DNA from: Rhodobacteraceae bacterium HTCC2083
Lineage (GTDB): Bacteria > Pseudomonadota > Alphaproteobacteria > Rhodobacterales > Rhodobacteraceae
Assembly: GCA_000156115.1 (NCBI GenBank)
Contig: DS995276.1
Coordinates: 3,442,620-3,506,619 of the forward strand
DNA length: 64,000 bases
Direction: 5' to 3'
In this document: positions 28,993 to 38,295 of the stretch, piece by piece
How positions within the stretch are numbered: the first letter of the stretch is position 1
Layout of the letters: the number at the start of each line of letters is the position of its first letter
Program-made: the position numbers and the translations under genes
Notes under the pieces: model-generated
The model's database searches: none
Seen by the model: the letters and a program-made list of their open reading frames with translations, nothing else
Told to the model about the DNA's origin: nothing

Positions 28993-29716
28993 GCGTCAAA
29001 CCCCACTCAATTGCGTGTTTGACGGTCGTGACGGTTTTAGCATCCGGCATATCAGGTCGTTCGATCATACCAACGTGCAATCCAAGTTCACGCGCGGCTT
29101 CAAGTTTCGAAAAACTCGCAGTTCCACCTGAATTTTTCACAACGAGCCAATCCACTTCGAGCTGTCGAAACAACGCGATTTCATCCGCGGTTGAGAATGG
29201 TGGCCGCCCGATCAAGAACTCACCGTTTGGAAATGGAAATAGACCATCGGGCGGGTCAATTTGACGGCAAATCAAACGACAATTCGATAGGTTTTCAAAT
29301 TTATTCAGTGTCTTACGGCCCGTTGCTAAGAAAACAGTTGAAGAAGGTTTTATATGCACCGCAGCCTCTGTTTCATCGGCGAGCGATGTCCAGAGATCCC
29401 GTTCAGTCGCTACCCAAGCAGGCCGAGCAAACAGGCAATAAGGGATATTCAACACAGTACAGATTTTATGAGAACGCTGCGAAATATCGCGCGCAAACGG
29501 GTGCGTCGCATCCAGGACAGCTGTAATCTCATGCTCTTTCAAGTATGTCGCAAACCCAGATGCACCACCAAACCCACCAATACGCGTCTGCACCGCTTGA
29601 TCGCTGGGATTGCGCGTCGCGCCCGCGAGCGACGCGATCAAACTCACAGCATTTTGATGTAGCTTAGCAGCAATCTCGCGCCCTTCGCCCGTACCTGAAA
29701 GGATTAGAATCGTCAT
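28985..29716 (-). CDS. cobK: Precorrin-6A reductase (CobK/CbiJ family)
   Basis: 243 aa. It opens with the NAD(P)-binding turn LILSGTGEGREIAAKL, contains VLDATHPFARDISQRSH, and ends with KNSGGTASFSKLEAARELGLHVGMIERP, all typical of CobK/CbiJ. It reduces precorrin-6A to precorrin-6B. The start ATG overlaps the cbiD stop (ATGA), so it is translationally coupled. Confidence 0.93.
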   Translation of the reverse strand: MTILILSGTGEGREIAAKLHQNAVSLIASLAGATRNPSDQAVQTRIGGFGGASGFATYLKEHEITAVLDATHPFARDISQRSHKICTVLNIPYCLFARPAWVATERDLWTSLADETEAAVHIKPSSTVFLATGRKTLNKFENLSNCRLICRQIDPPDGLFPFPNGEFLIGRPPFSTADEIALFRQLEVDWLVVKNSGGTASFSKLEAARELGLHVGMIERPDMPDAKTVTTVKHAIEWGLTHG

Positions 29717-30753
29717 GCGCGCGCCAAGACCTCACCATTGCGATCAATCACCACGACATCTGCGGACACAGTATCGGGAAGCATGTCCGAAATTGTCGAA
29801 AGCGCATTCTCCGCAACCCAATTTGCCATAGGTTTTCCAATGGTTTCATAGGCCTGCAGCGCTGTGTTCATATCTGCAATTTCTGACAGACCGAACACTT
29901 GCGCCAGCGCGCCCAAGTCGACCTGAGAGCGGCCCGAATGCAAATCCCGCGCGCCCTGGGCAAGTTTGGTCATCTTACCAATTCCGCCGCCAATCGTGAT
30001 GCGCGGCACGGGGTGTTTGGCAAGATACTTGAGCAAACCACCCACAAAATCTCCCATATCCAGCATAGCGTGATCTGGCAGCTCATAGAGGCCCTGCACC
30101 ACGCGTTCGCTGGTCGCCCCAGTGCAGCCCGCCACATGCGGCAGATTTTCGGCGCAGGCCACATCAATGCCGCGGTGGATAGACGCGATCCAAGCCGCGC
30201 AACTGAAGGGCCGAACAATACCTGTGGTGCCAAGGATCGAAAGACCACCAATGATGCCAAGACGCGGGTTCCATGTTTTCAGCGCCAGCACTGCGCCGTT
30301 TGGCACGCTCAATGTGATCTCGATATCAGGCGCTTCGCCAAGGCGCGCGGCGGTATCATTTACCACTGCACGCATCATCTCCCGCGGAACAGGGTTAATT
30401 GCAGGCTCGCCCACCGCGATTGGCAAGCCGGGGCGTGTGACATGACCAATACCAGCGCCACCTTTGAAGACGATTCCGCCATCTGAGATTTTCACGGCGG
30501 CTTCGATCAAGGCTTGGTGTGTCACATCAGGATCATCGCCCGCATCCTTTATGATCGACGCCTTGGCCCAACCATCACCCACTTCGCTGTGTTCAATCTG
30601 AAACACAGGCGTTTCCCCGCGCGGCAAGGTGATCTGCACCTTGCTTGGCACACGACCTTCCCACAAACCGCGAAGCGCGGCCTGAACCGCGCCGGTCGCG
30701 CAGGCTCCCGTGGTCCAACCACGGCGCAATTCTATGTCTGGTTTCCGCGTCAT
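29713..30753 (-). CDS. cbiD: Cobalt-precorrin-5B (C1)-methyltransferase CbiD
   Basis: 346 aa from the ATG at 30753 (MTRKPDIELRRGWTTGACAT); the frame is open farther upstream but that part does not match the family. The signature GWTTGACATGAVQAAL is at the start, and FKGGAGIGHVTRPGLP and VPNGAVLALKTWNPRLGIIGG follow. CbiD is the corrin C-1 methylase that replaces CobF in several alphaproteobacterial pathways. It is divergent from cobA across about 96 bases. It begins the coupled unit cbiD-cobK-alkA-esterase. Confidence 0.94.
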   Translation of the reverse strand: MTRKPDIELRRGWTTGACATGAVQAALRGLWEGRVPSKVQITLPRGETPVFQIEHSEVGDGWAKASIIKDAGDDPDVTHQALIEAAVKISDGGIVFKGGAGIGHVTRPGLPIAVGEPAINPVPREMMRAVVNDTAARLGEAPDIEITLSVPNGAVLALKTWNPRLGIIGGLSILGTTGIVRPFSCAAWIASIHRGIDVACAENLPHVAGCTGATSERVVQGLYELPDHAMLDMGDFVGGLLKYLAKHPVPRITIGGGIGKMTKLAQGARDLHSGRSQVDLGALAQVFGLSEIADMNTALQAYETIGKPMANWVAENALSTISDMLPDTVSADVVVIDRNGEVLARA

Positions 30754-30849
30754 TGTCCGCACCTTAGCGACGCAATCACATGCCGCCAATTCCTCATTCG
30801 ATGTCGCATGCCACCTTTCGTTTAATTTTTGCAAAGGCCATAAGAGGGC

Positions 30850-31713
30850 ATGAGCGATTCACATTCTCCATTGCCCGCATTGCCCGGCACAAATTGGCCC
30901 ACATTCCAGCCTGGCTGGGTTTGGCTTGCAGGCGCTGGACCCGGCGATCCCGGCCTTTTAACGTTGCATGCGCTCAATGCGCTGCGTCAAGCAGATGTGA
31001 TCGTCTATGATGCGCTCGTGCAAAAAGCGATTTTGGAGTGGGCCCCGCAGGCCGAGCATATTTATGCAGGCAAACGCGGTGGAAAACCGTCGGCAAAGCA
31101 ACGCGATATTTCATTGCATCTTGTAGAGCTCGCACGCGCGGGCAAACGGGTATTGCGCTTGAAGGGTGGCGATCCGTTCGTGTTCGGGCGCGGCGGTGAA
31201 GAAGGACAAACACTTGTGCAACACGGCGTGCCCATCCGCATTATCCCCGGCATCAGCGCAGGGATCGGCGGACTGGCCTATGCGGGCATTCCAGTGACGC
31301 ACCGCGACGTGAACCAGTCTGTGACCTTTGTAACCGGACATGATCAGACGGGCGACACGCCCTCATCGTTAAATTGGAAAGCCATAGCAGACGGCGCGCA
31401 AGTGTTGGTGATTTATATGGGTATGAAGCATGTGGATCGCATCGCCAACGCGCTGTTGGACGCGGGACGTGATCCGATGGAGCCTGCGGCTGTTGTGACC
31501 TCCGCTACCACCGAAGATCAGAATGTGCTGGAGACCACGCTTGGCACGATGGCGGCTGATATTGCTGCAGCGAACCTGAAACCACCGTCGATCTTATGCA
31601 TCGGTCGCTCCGTTCTCATGCGTCAGGCGCTGGATTGGCAAAGCATCGCGCAAGGGTTCGAGCCACGCAATGATGACCCCTTGGGACGAGGCCGACCCGC
31701 AGAAGCATCATGA
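30850..31713 (+). CDS. cobA: Uroporphyrinogen-III C-methyltransferase
   Basis: 287 aa, a single-domain SUMT without a CysG-like reductase fusion. SAM-binding motifs: VWLAGAGPGDPGLLTLHAL, LRLKGGDPFVFGRGGEE, IIPGISAGIGGLAYAGIPVTHR. It makes precorrin-2 from uroporphyrinogen III, the branch point to cobalamin and siroheme. The stop overlaps the cobB start by 4 bases. No cobalamin riboswitch is recognisable in the 96 bases before it. Confidence 0.95.
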   Translation: MSDSHSPLPALPGTNWPTFQPGWVWLAGAGPGDPGLLTLHALNALRQADVIVYDALVQKAILEWAPQAEHIYAGKRGGKPSAKQRDISLHLVELARAGKRVLRLKGGDPFVFGRGGEEGQTLVQHGVPIRIIPGISAGIGGLAYAGIPVTHRDVNQSVTFVTGHDQTGDTPSSLNWKAIADGAQVLVIYMGMKHVDRIANALLDAGRDPMEPAAVVTSATTEDQNVLETTLGTMAADIAAANLKPPSILCIGRSVLMRQALDWQSIAQGFEPRNDDPLGRGRPAEAS

Positions 31714-32984
31714 AACGCGGCACTGGTTTCATCATTGCAGCGCCCTCATCCGGCTCGGGCAAGACCACAATCACTCTTGGAATCCTCCGCGCATTCAAGC
31801 GGCTTGGTGTCGACATTCGTGGCGCGAAATCAGGACCTGATTATATAGATCCACGTTTTCACGAAGCCGCCTCTGGCATACCATGTTTCAATTTAGACGC
31901 TTGGGCCATGTCGCCTGAACGCATAACGTCCCTTGCTGCCGGAGAAACCCCGCTGGTGATCGAGGGCGCTATGGGTCTGTTTGATGGTGCGCCCCCAGAT
32001 GGGCGTGGCTCCGTCGCGGATCTTGCGCGACAATTGTGTTTGCCAGTTGTTTTGGTCGTCGATGCGTCGCGCATAGCGCAATCCATTGCACCTATGGTGA
32101 TCGGATTTGCGCAGTTTGATTCTGACGTGCATGTAGTAGGGGTGATCCTGAACAAGGTCGGCAGCGCCCGCCATGAAACGATTTTGCGACGTGCCTTGAT
32201 GCCAAGTGGTTTACCTGTTCTTGGTGCGATCCCGCGCAGTGAAGGAGTTGTGCAGCCCTCACGACACCTCGGTTTGGTGCAAGCGCAGGAACGCGAAGAT
32301 TTAGACGTTTTCATCGAAAGCGCGGCTGATCTGGTTGCAAACAACATCGATTTGGATCTGCTGTCGGGGTTAAGCCAACCTCTGCCCACCACAGAAATCG
32401 CCAGAAAACTCGCTCCGCCCGCACAACGTATTGCGATTGCGCGCGACAATGCATTTGCTTTTGCGTACCCACATTTATTGCAAGACTGGCAGAGCCAAGG
32501 GGCTGAGATCAGCGTCTTCTCACCACTAAATGATGATCCAGTGCCAGAGTGCGATTTCATCTTTCTCCCCGGCGGGTATCCTGAACTTCACGCGGGATAT
32601 TTGGCTCAAACAAGAAGTTTCATACCGTCCTTGCGTGAAGCAGCGGCGCATACGCAAATCTACGGTGAATGTGGTGGCTACATGTTGCTTGGCGATGGCT
32701 TGATAGACGCGGGCGGTACCCAGCACCAAATGGCGGGGTTACTACGGCTAGAGACGTCTTTCGAGCAGCGAAAACTTCACCTTGGGTATCGTCAATTGCA
32801 AGCCACCACAGGTCTGTTCGCAGGCACGTGGTGCGCGCATGAATTCCATTATGCGAGCACGTTAAACGCAGCTGGCACACCGCTCTTTCAGGCACAGGAC
32901 GCGCAAAACACTGCCCTGCCCGCGATGGGTTTAACGTCAGGAAATGTTGCTGGATCTTTCGCCCATATCATCGATGTTACATGA
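31710..32984 (+). CDS. cobB: Hydrogenobyrinate/cobyrinate a,c-diamide synthase
   Basis: 424 aa. The N-terminal dethiobiotin-synthetase-like domain has the P-loop APSSGSGKTTITLG and KSGPDYIDPRFH. The C-terminal class I glutamine amidotransferase-like domain has FLPGGYPELHAGY and the catalytic Cys in YGECGGYMLLG. It amidates the a and c carboxylates with Gln and ATP. The ATG overlaps the cobA stop. The rest of the corrin pathway (cobI, J, M, L, H) is not in this window. Confidence 0.95.
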   Translation: MKRGTGFIIAAPSSGSGKTTITLGILRAFKRLGVDIRGAKSGPDYIDPRFHEAASGIPCFNLDAWAMSPERITSLAAGETPLVIEGAMGLFDGAPPDGRGSVADLARQLCLPVVLVVDASRIAQSIAPMVIGFAQFDSDVHVVGVILNKVGSARHETILRRALMPSGLPVLGAIPRSEGVVQPSRHLGLVQAQEREDLDVFIESAADLVANNIDLDLLSGLSQPLPTTEIARKLAPPAQRIAIARDNAFAFAYPHLLQDWQSQGAEISVFSPLNDDPVPECDFIFLPGGYPELHAGYLAQTRSFIPSLREAAAHTQIYGECGGYMLLGDGLIDAGGTQHQMAGLLRLETSFEQRKLHLGYRQLQATTGLFAGTWCAHEFHYASTLNAAGTPLFQAQDAQNTALPAMGLTSGNVAGSFAHIIDVT

Positions 32985-33026
32985 GCGCGCTTGCGGGCCG
33001 CGCGTCGCAGGTTTAAGGCAGAAATC

Positions 33027-34259
33027 ATGACACAAGCCGTTTCCTCCCCCCGCCGCACAGTTTTGGTCCTGATTTTGGCACAAGCCGTGCTTGGCTCTCA
33101 GATGCCGATGCTCTTCACTATCGCTGGGCTCGCGGGGCAATCGCTTGCCTCTAATATCTGTTTTGCGACAATGCCGATCTCGATGGTTGTGATCGGGTCA
33201 ATGTGCGCAGCTACGCCAATTTCGAGCGTAATGCAGCGCTATGGACGCCGCGCCGGTTTTTGGATTGGCACCGCAGGTGGCGCGCTTGGCGGCTTGATCG
33301 GTGCGATTGCGCTTTATTATTCTAGCTTCCCGCTCTTCTTATTCGGTAGTTTCTGCACTGGCCTCTACATGAGCGCGCAAGGTTTTTATCGCTTCGCCGC
33401 CGCAGATACCGCAGACGAAGCGTTTCGACCAAAAGCGATTTCTTATGTCATGGCGGGTGGCCTCGCAGCTGCCATTATCGGCCCCCAAATGGTCAAAGCC
33501 ACCAACGGAATGGTCCCATCCGGCGATGCGACTGTGTCCGCCTTCATGGGGGCTTATATCTTTGTGTTTTTGCTTAACGCAGTCGGCTCACTGATCTTTT
33601 TGTTTATCAACATCCCTGCCCCTGCGGCCCCTGCGGCGGATGCGCCTGAAGCACGCTCACGCTTGGAATTGCTGAAAACGCCGCGCATCGCTGTCGCAAT
33701 GATCTGCGGAATGGTGTCCTATGCGTTGATGAACCTTGTGATGACGTCCACGCCCCTTGCCGTGGTGGGCTGTGGCTATACGACAAACAACGCCGCGGAC
33801 GTTGTCACGGGACACGTGCTGGCCATGTTCATTCCGTCGTTCTTTACGGGCCATCTGATTGCGCGCTTTGGCGTTGAGAAGATCGTCGGTGCAGGACTTG
33901 TGATCCTTGCAACCGCGGGTGTTGTCGCACTGAATGATGTGGAGTTGGAGAACTTCTTCATCGCACTCGTTTTACTCGGCATTGGCTGGAACTTCGGCTT
34001 TATCGGGGCGACTGCGATGCTGACTTCAGCGCATGGCCCGCAAGATCGTGGCCGCGTGCAGGGTATGAACGATTTGTTCGTGTTTGGTGGCGTGACCATG
34101 GCTTCGCTCGCATCTGGTGGCTTGATGAACTGCTCTGGCGGTGATCCTGCGCAAGGCTGGACGGCCGTAAACCTTGCGATGATCCCCTTCCTAGCACTCG
34201 CTGGCACCGCGCTGATCTGGCTGATGATGCGCTCGAAAGAACCGCTACCAGCGACCTAA
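33027..34259 (+). CDS. MFS transporter
   Basis: 410 aa from the ATG at 33027, with AAGGCAG upstream; a start at 32991 is less likely. About 12 membrane helices, first LVLILAQAVLGSQMPMLF; the central region VIMQRYGRRAGFWIGTAGG resembles the MFS intracellular loop 2-3 motif. No substrate can be assigned. It begins about 40 bases after cobB and its stop overlaps the convergent squalene/phytoene-synthase-like gene by 15 bases. A link to cobalamin uptake is not supported. Confidence 0.85.
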   Translation: MTQAVSSPRRTVLVLILAQAVLGSQMPMLFTIAGLAGQSLASNICFATMPISMVVIGSMCAATPISSVMQRYGRRAGFWIGTAGGALGGLIGAIALYYSSFPLFLFGSFCTGLYMSAQGFYRFAAADTADEAFRPKAISYVMAGGLAAAIIGPQMVKATNGMVPSGDATVSAFMGAYIFVFLLNAVGSLIFLFINIPAPAAPAADAPEARSRLELLKTPRIAVAMICGMVSYALMNLVMTSTPLAVVGCGYTTNNAADVVTGHVLAMFIPSFFTGHLIARFGVEKIVGAGLVILATAGVVALNDVELENFFIALVLLGIGWNFGFIGATAMLTSAHGPQDRGRVQGMNDLFVFGGVTMASLASGGLMNCSGGDPAQGWTAVNLAMIPFLALAGTALIWLMMRSKEPLPAT

Positions 34260-35012
34260 TAGCGCTGCTTTGGACAGCTGGATTGAGGACGTGAACGCGC
34301 CAACGTCAAGCCGGCCTTCGCCAACAGCGCGCGGATCGGCGACAGCTTGTTCCAACAACGCCTCTGTTTGCCACAGTGCAATGCAGCCATGCTTTGCCAG
34401 ACTGCCACGGGCCTTGCGCGCTTGCGTGAGCCTGCTCAAACCACCTTTGGCCAAGTTAACAATCGCCTCTGACCGCCCATCAAGCAAAGGTACGCGCTTA
34501 GCGTCTTCGAGCGCGGGTATTGCTTGGAAAAAACTCGCAAGGCCAGAAGCATAGCCCGCATCCTTCGCAACTTTGTTATCGGCCCGTCCAAGCGCGTCGC
34601 ACGCGGCGAACAAAACGCCCCCCGCCGTGTCCTCTAGATAAGCGGTGAAGGCTGTTGCGTCCTCAAATGGGTCCTTATAAATGTCCCAGCGGCGCGCGGC
34701 GATCAGGCGGTCCAGCGCTTCGGCCCCCGATTTGCTCAACACACGCGCCAGCGGCGTTGCGACCTCATGGCGACGCACCTCGCCACCTGCGATGATCTCT
34801 TCCATCACATCACGCCACCATTGTAGTCGCATTTCTGCAATCATCGGCTCTGCCGTCACCCAAGGCGCGCGTGTGATTTCGACGTTTGCCGCATAGATTG
34901 GGAACAAGATAGCACGCGCCTGCGCCGGAGCGGCCATGGCCGCGCGAAACCGTGCGCCATCCCCGCGTTCAACAATCGCAGCACTAGCGTGCCATTCAGG
35001 GGTCTCGCTCAC
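34245..35012 (-). CDS. Squalene/phytoene synthase-like protein
   Basis: 255 aa. SQS/PSY-fold helices are seen in AQARAILFPIYAANVEITRAPWVTAEPMIAEMRLQW-like stretches and KDPFEDATAFTAYLEDTAGGVLFAACDAL. The Asp-rich substrate motifs are poor, and the second DxxxD is hard to find. This suggests the NDUFAF6/squalene-synthase-like subgroup of uncertain enzyme activity rather than a carotenoid gene; no other isoprenoid genes are nearby. The start overlaps the upstream hydrolase stop by 4 bases, making it the last gene of the Xre-hydrolase unit. Confidence 0.7.
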   Translation of the reverse strand: MSETPEWHASAAIVERGDGARFRAAMAAPAQARAILFPIYAANVEITRAPWVTAEPMIAEMRLQWWRDVMEEIIAGGEVRRHEVATPLARVLSKSGAEALDRLIAARRWDIYKDPFEDATAFTAYLEDTAGGVLFAACDALGRADNKVAKDAGYASGLASFFQAIPALEDAKRVPLLDGRSEAIVNLAKGGLSRLTQARKARGSLAKHGCIALWQTEALLEQAVADPRAVGEGRLDVGAFTSSIQLSKAALLGRW

Positions 35013-35992
35013 TTCAATAGTCCTCGGATCAGCGTTTCAGTTGAAGCTGCGTTTACTATGCTCAGGTGGCTCTCGCCATCCGAAATATGATAGCTGCCTT
35101 TGTCAGAGGCCCCGCTCATCACCTCCTCATACTTTTCCGCATGAAACGCTTCATCCTGCGCACCAGCGATCAGCGTGAAATTGGGCAAAGCGGCGATATC
35201 CTTCAGGTAGTCCATCCGCGGCGCATAGCCTGTGTTCAAACGATAGGTGTAGGAAAGCGTGGCAAGATGGCCATATTTTCCCTCTCGCGCGGCTTTAGGC
35301 ATGTTGAATTGGATGATTTCTAGGTGGTTCAAGGCGGTGATCTTGAAGGTGTTAAGCATCGACAACCCGATGATACGGCGCGTCATCGCATGTGCCCATC
35401 CGCCAGAATTCTCACGCGTTGTCGGGGCGTTGTATTTGAGAAATGGCGCGAGCAAGATCGCTTCATCCATCAACACGCTGTGCTCACCGCCTGCAAAGCG
35501 CACAACAAGACCACCGCCAGAGGAATGCCCAGCAACAATGACTTTTTGATCCTCGCGCGCTTGCGCTTTGATAAGAGCAGCGAGATCATCCTCCATTTGA
35601 TTGATGTAATCCATGTCACCCCGACGTTCAGGACTCGCCCCATGACCACGTAGATCAGGGACAACAACATAAGCGTCATTCGCTAATGCATTGGCAAGAC
35701 GGTTAAATTGCAAGCCACTCCAGCCGGATCCATGGATCAAGATCAGCAATGGTTTGTCAGCGCCCTGAACCCCATAACTGCGGATTGGCATGTCCCAACC
35801 ATTGCCCATCGTGACGCCTTTTTGTGGGGGCACATCGCTGATGCCAAGGGCGACGGTGCTCTCGAAATCAAGACTTTCGGCATCCTCCGCATCGCTAAAA
35901 TTTTTCGGGCGATCAGATAGGATCAGACCAAGAGCAACCAGTGCGGTAATCACAAGGCTTACCGCTGTAAATTTCAACACTGTCAGAAACAT
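35009..35992 (-). CDS. Alpha/beta hydrolase, membrane-anchored or exported
   Basis: 327 aa. A hydrophobic start (residues ~6-25; LKFTAVSLVITALVALGLIL) looks like a signal anchor. The oxyanion loop is LLILIHGSGWSGLQF, and the nucleophile elbow AGHSSGGGLV has Ser near residue 142. The His is probably in DGESHLSIV. It fits the lysophospholipase/serine-aminopeptidase-like branch. It starts one base after the Xre regulator stop, and its stop overlaps the next gene by 4 bases. The substrate is unknown. Confidence 0.82.
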   Translation of the reverse strand: MFLTVLKFTAVSLVITALVALGLILSDRPKNFSDAEDAESLDFESTVALGISDVPPQKGVTMGNGWDMPIRSYGVQGADKPLLILIHGSGWSGLQFNRLANALANDAYVVVPDLRGHGASPERRGDMDYINQMEDDLAALIKAQAREDQKVIVAGHSSGGGLVVRFAGGEHSVLMDEAILLAPFLKYNAPTTRENSGGWAHAMTRRIIGLSMLNTFKITALNHLEIIQFNMPKAAREGKYGHLATLSYTYRLNTGYAPRMDYLKDIAALPNFTLIAGAQDEAFHAEKYEEVMSGASDKGSYHISDGESHLSIVNAASTETLIRGLLK

Positions 35993-35993
35993 A

Positions 35994-36200
35994 TCAGTCG
36001 CCTTTCACGTAAAATATATCATGAACAGAGCACTCAAGCGCATCTGCAATCTGCAACGCCAACAAGGTTGAGGGCGTGAACACACGATTTTCAATCGTGT
36101 TGATGGACTTGCGCGACACGCCGACGGCCTCTGCTAAGGAGGCTTGGGTAAAGCCCTTGTCGGTACGGTGTGCTTTGAGGGTGTTGTGAAGCTTTGCCAT
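35994..36200 (-). CDS. Small Xre-family HTH regulator
   Basis: 68 aa. The helix-turn-helix is clear: LKAHRTDKGFTQASLAEAVGVSRKSINTIE, then STLLALQIADALECSVHDIFYV. It is of the YozG/SinR-like small type that often sits beside a membrane protein gene. Here a 132-aa membrane protein lies directly upstream and a hydrolase downstream. Repeated TGACATG motifs before the pair are the probable operator. Confidence 0.9.
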   Translation of the reverse strand: MAKLHNTLKAHRTDKGFTQASLAEAVGVSRKSINTIENRVFTPSTLLALQIADALECSVHDIFYVKGD

Positions 36201-36203
36201 GTC

Positions 36204-36602
36204 TTAGCTCCGCAACGTGATAAAGCAAAAGGCCAGCAATGGCGCGGCCCCGCTAGCGGTACCCATTGACGCAAAGGCCGTCGGCGAGGACACCCAGCCA
36301 AGCGCCATCAACACAGCAAAGATTGGGTAGAGCAGGATTGCGAACCAATAGGCAAACCCTACCGCCTTGCGCCATTCGATTCTGTAAAACTCATCAAAAG
36401 CGGCGTCGGCTTTGGAATCGCCTGCTGACAACGCCGAAACCCAAATGATCGCTGCAGCAGCGACGCCAGAAACAGCGGGCAACCACGGAGCAAATGGATC
36501 GGGCGAGTTGCTCGCAAGCGCCGCAAGACTGTAGCCCGCACAGACCAAGCCTGCCACAGCAAAACCAAACAACCTAATCTTCGAAAGTGTTTCAACATTC
36601 AT
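36204..36602 (-). CDS. Small membrane protein paired with an Xre regulator
   Basis: 132 aa with about four hydrophobic segments (roughly residues 9-29, 38-58, 80-102, 107-128). The central charged piece DSKADAAFDEFYRIEWRKA faces one side. GGGAG precedes the ATG by 7 bases. No family is recognised with certainty; it resembles small DUF2178/DUF2975-like membrane proteins partnered with YozG-type regulators. The gap to the HTH start is 3 bases. Confidence 0.75.
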   Translation of the reverse strand: MNVETLSKIRLFGFAVAGLVCAGYSLAALASNSPDPFAPWLPAVSGVAAAAIIWVSALSAGDSKADAAFDEFYRIEWRKAVGFAYWFAILLYPIFAVLMALGWVSSPTAFASMGTASGAAPLLAFCFITLRS

Positions 36603-36615
36603 GTCTTTTCTCCCT

Positions 36616-36659
36616 CATGTAACCTATAAGTGACATGAGTAGCTAAGGTGACATGTAAC
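36616..36659 (-). promoter_or_regulatory. Repeat operator upstream of the membrane protein/Xre pair
   Basis: Three copies of a CATGT(M)AC/GTGACATG half-site lie at 36616-36624, 36630-36637 and 36648-36659; the last (GTGACATGTAAC) is a near-palindrome. On the minus strand a TTGACG resembling a -35 box overlaps the far copy. This arrangement suits autorepression by the Xre protein. That is inference. Confidence 0.45.
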
Positions 36660-36666
36660 GTCAAGG

Positions 36667-38295
36667 TTACTTATTGAGATTATCGCCCGTATCGCGGATC
36701 AACTTCCATTGGATCGCATCCAAGAGCGCCTCAAAACTCGCGTCCACAATATTGGGTGAGGCCCCTACTGTGCTCCAACGATTGCCTTTAGAGTCAGCGC
36801 TGTCGATGATCACGCGCGTAACCGCTTCGGTCCCACCTTGGGTGATCCGCACCTTAAAATCCACAAGACGCATATCATCGATCATGTCCTGATATTGCCC
36901 CAGATCTTTCGCCAAAGCCTTGGACAAGGCATTCACAGGACCCCGGTCAGAGCCTGTTTCATCCATCGATTCGCTCACAGAGAGCTTCTTTTCGCCATCG
37001 ACTTTCAGCACAACGACCGCTTCGGAGAGCGAAATCATTTTGTCATATTTGTTCTTGCGACGCTCCACGGTGACTTTGTAACGCTTCACTTCGAAGAACG
37101 CGGGGCATTGCCCGAGGGCACGGCGTGCGAGCAACTCAAAGCTCGCCTGCGCCGTATCATAGGAATAACCGCTGGATTCGCGCTCTTTGATCTCATCAAG
37201 CAGAAATCCAAGCGCAGGATCGCCTTTGGCAACGCTTAACCCAGCGTCCGAGAGACGTTTGCGCAGGTTCGATTGGCCCGCTTGGTTTGACATTGGAATG
37301 ATGCGAGCGTTGCCAACGATTGTTGGCTCGATGTGCTCATAAGTACTTGGATTTTTCAGGATCGCGCTGGCGTGCAGACCCGCTTTGTGCGCAAAAGCTG
37401 ACGCACCGACAAAAGGCGCTTGGCGCAAAGGAACGCGGTTCAGGATATCATCCAAGGTGCGCGAAATCTGTGTAAGGGTTTGCAGGCTCTCATTCGAAAC
37501 ACCCGTCTCAAAAACGCTCGCATATGGCTCTTTCAACAGCAGAGTCGGAATAAGCGTGGTCAGATTGGCATTTCCACAACGCTCGCCGAGCCCATTGAGC
37601 GTGCCTTGCACCTGCCGCGCGCCTGCATCAATCGCAGCGAGCGAACAGGCCACCGCATTGGCCGTGTCGTCGTGTGTGTGAATGCCAAGTCGGTCGCCAC
37701 TAATACCAGAGGCAATTACCGCTTTGGTAATGTCAGCCACTTCTTGTGGCAAGGTACCGCCATTCGTATCGCATAAAACGATCCAGCGCGCACCCGCTTC
37801 ATGGGCCGCATGCAAGCATTCAAGCGCATAGGCGGGATCGGATTTGTATCCGTCAAAGAAATGCTCGGCATCGAACAGCGCTTCGCGACCTTGCCCGACA
37901 AGATGGGAGAAAGAGGCGGCGATATTGGCCGTGTTCTCGGCCTTGGTGATGCCAAGCGCGTCAGAGACGTGGAAGGCGGAAGCCTTGCCCACCAAACAAA
38001 CCGCGCCCGTGTTTGCTTGCATGACTTGCGCAAGAACCTCGTCGTTCTCAGCGGACCTTCCGGCCCTTTTCGTCATCCCAAAGGCGGTCATCTGCGCACG
38101 GGTTTTCGGAGCCTTTTCGAAAAATTCACTGTCGGTCGGGTTCGCGCCCGGCCAGCCGCCCTCGATGTAATCAAGTCCTAACCCATCAAGCATTTCTGCG
38201 ATCTGCATTTTTTCCGTAGTGGAGAATTGCACGCCTTGGGTTTGCTGGCCATCACGCAGAGTTGTGTCATAAAGATAAAGGCGTTCACGGCTCAT
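36667..38295 (-). CDS. cimA: (R)-citramalate synthase (LeuA-like)
   Basis: 542 aa. The catalytic start LYDTTLRDGQQTQGVQFS, metal ligands in LGIHTHDDTANAVACS and the NGLGERCGNANL motif place it in the DRE-TIM acyltransferase family. The length and the C-terminal LeuA allosteric domain (MVDFKVRI, GTEAVTRVIIDSAD) favour citramalate synthase over isopropylmalate synthase; these are close paralogs. It condenses pyruvate and acetyl-CoA towards isoleucine. It starts directly after the cysS stop, so both are one transcript. Confidence 0.9.
   Translation of the reverse strand: MSRERLYLYDTTLRDGQQTQGVQFSTTEKMQIAEMLDGLGLDYIEGGWPGANPTDSEFFEKAPKTRAQMTAFGMTKRAGRSAENDEVLAQVMQANTGAVCLVGKASAFHVSDALGITKAENTANIAASFSHLVGQGREALFDAEHFFDGYKSDPAYALECLHAAHEAGARWIVLCDTNGGTLPQEVADITKAVIASGISGDRLGIHTHDDTANAVACSLAAIDAGARQVQGTLNGLGERCGNANLTTLIPTLLLKEPYASVFETGVSNESLQTLTQISRTLDDILNRVPLRQAPFVGASAFAHKAGLHASAILKNPSTYEHIEPTIVGNARIIPMSNQAGQSNLRKRLSDAGLSVAKGDPALGFLLDEIKERESSGYSYDTAQASFELLARRALGQCPAFFEVKRYKVTVERRKNKYDKMISLSEAVVVLKVDGEKKLSVSESMDETGSDRGPVNALSKALAKDLGQYQDMIDDMRLVDFKVRITQGGTEAVTRVIIDSADSKGNRWSTVGASPNIVDASFEALLDAIQWKLIRDTGDNLNK

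Noticed and set aside
30754-30849. Cobalamin riboswitch between cbiD and cobA
   Set aside because: The 96-base gap is too short and no B12-box-like core was recognised.
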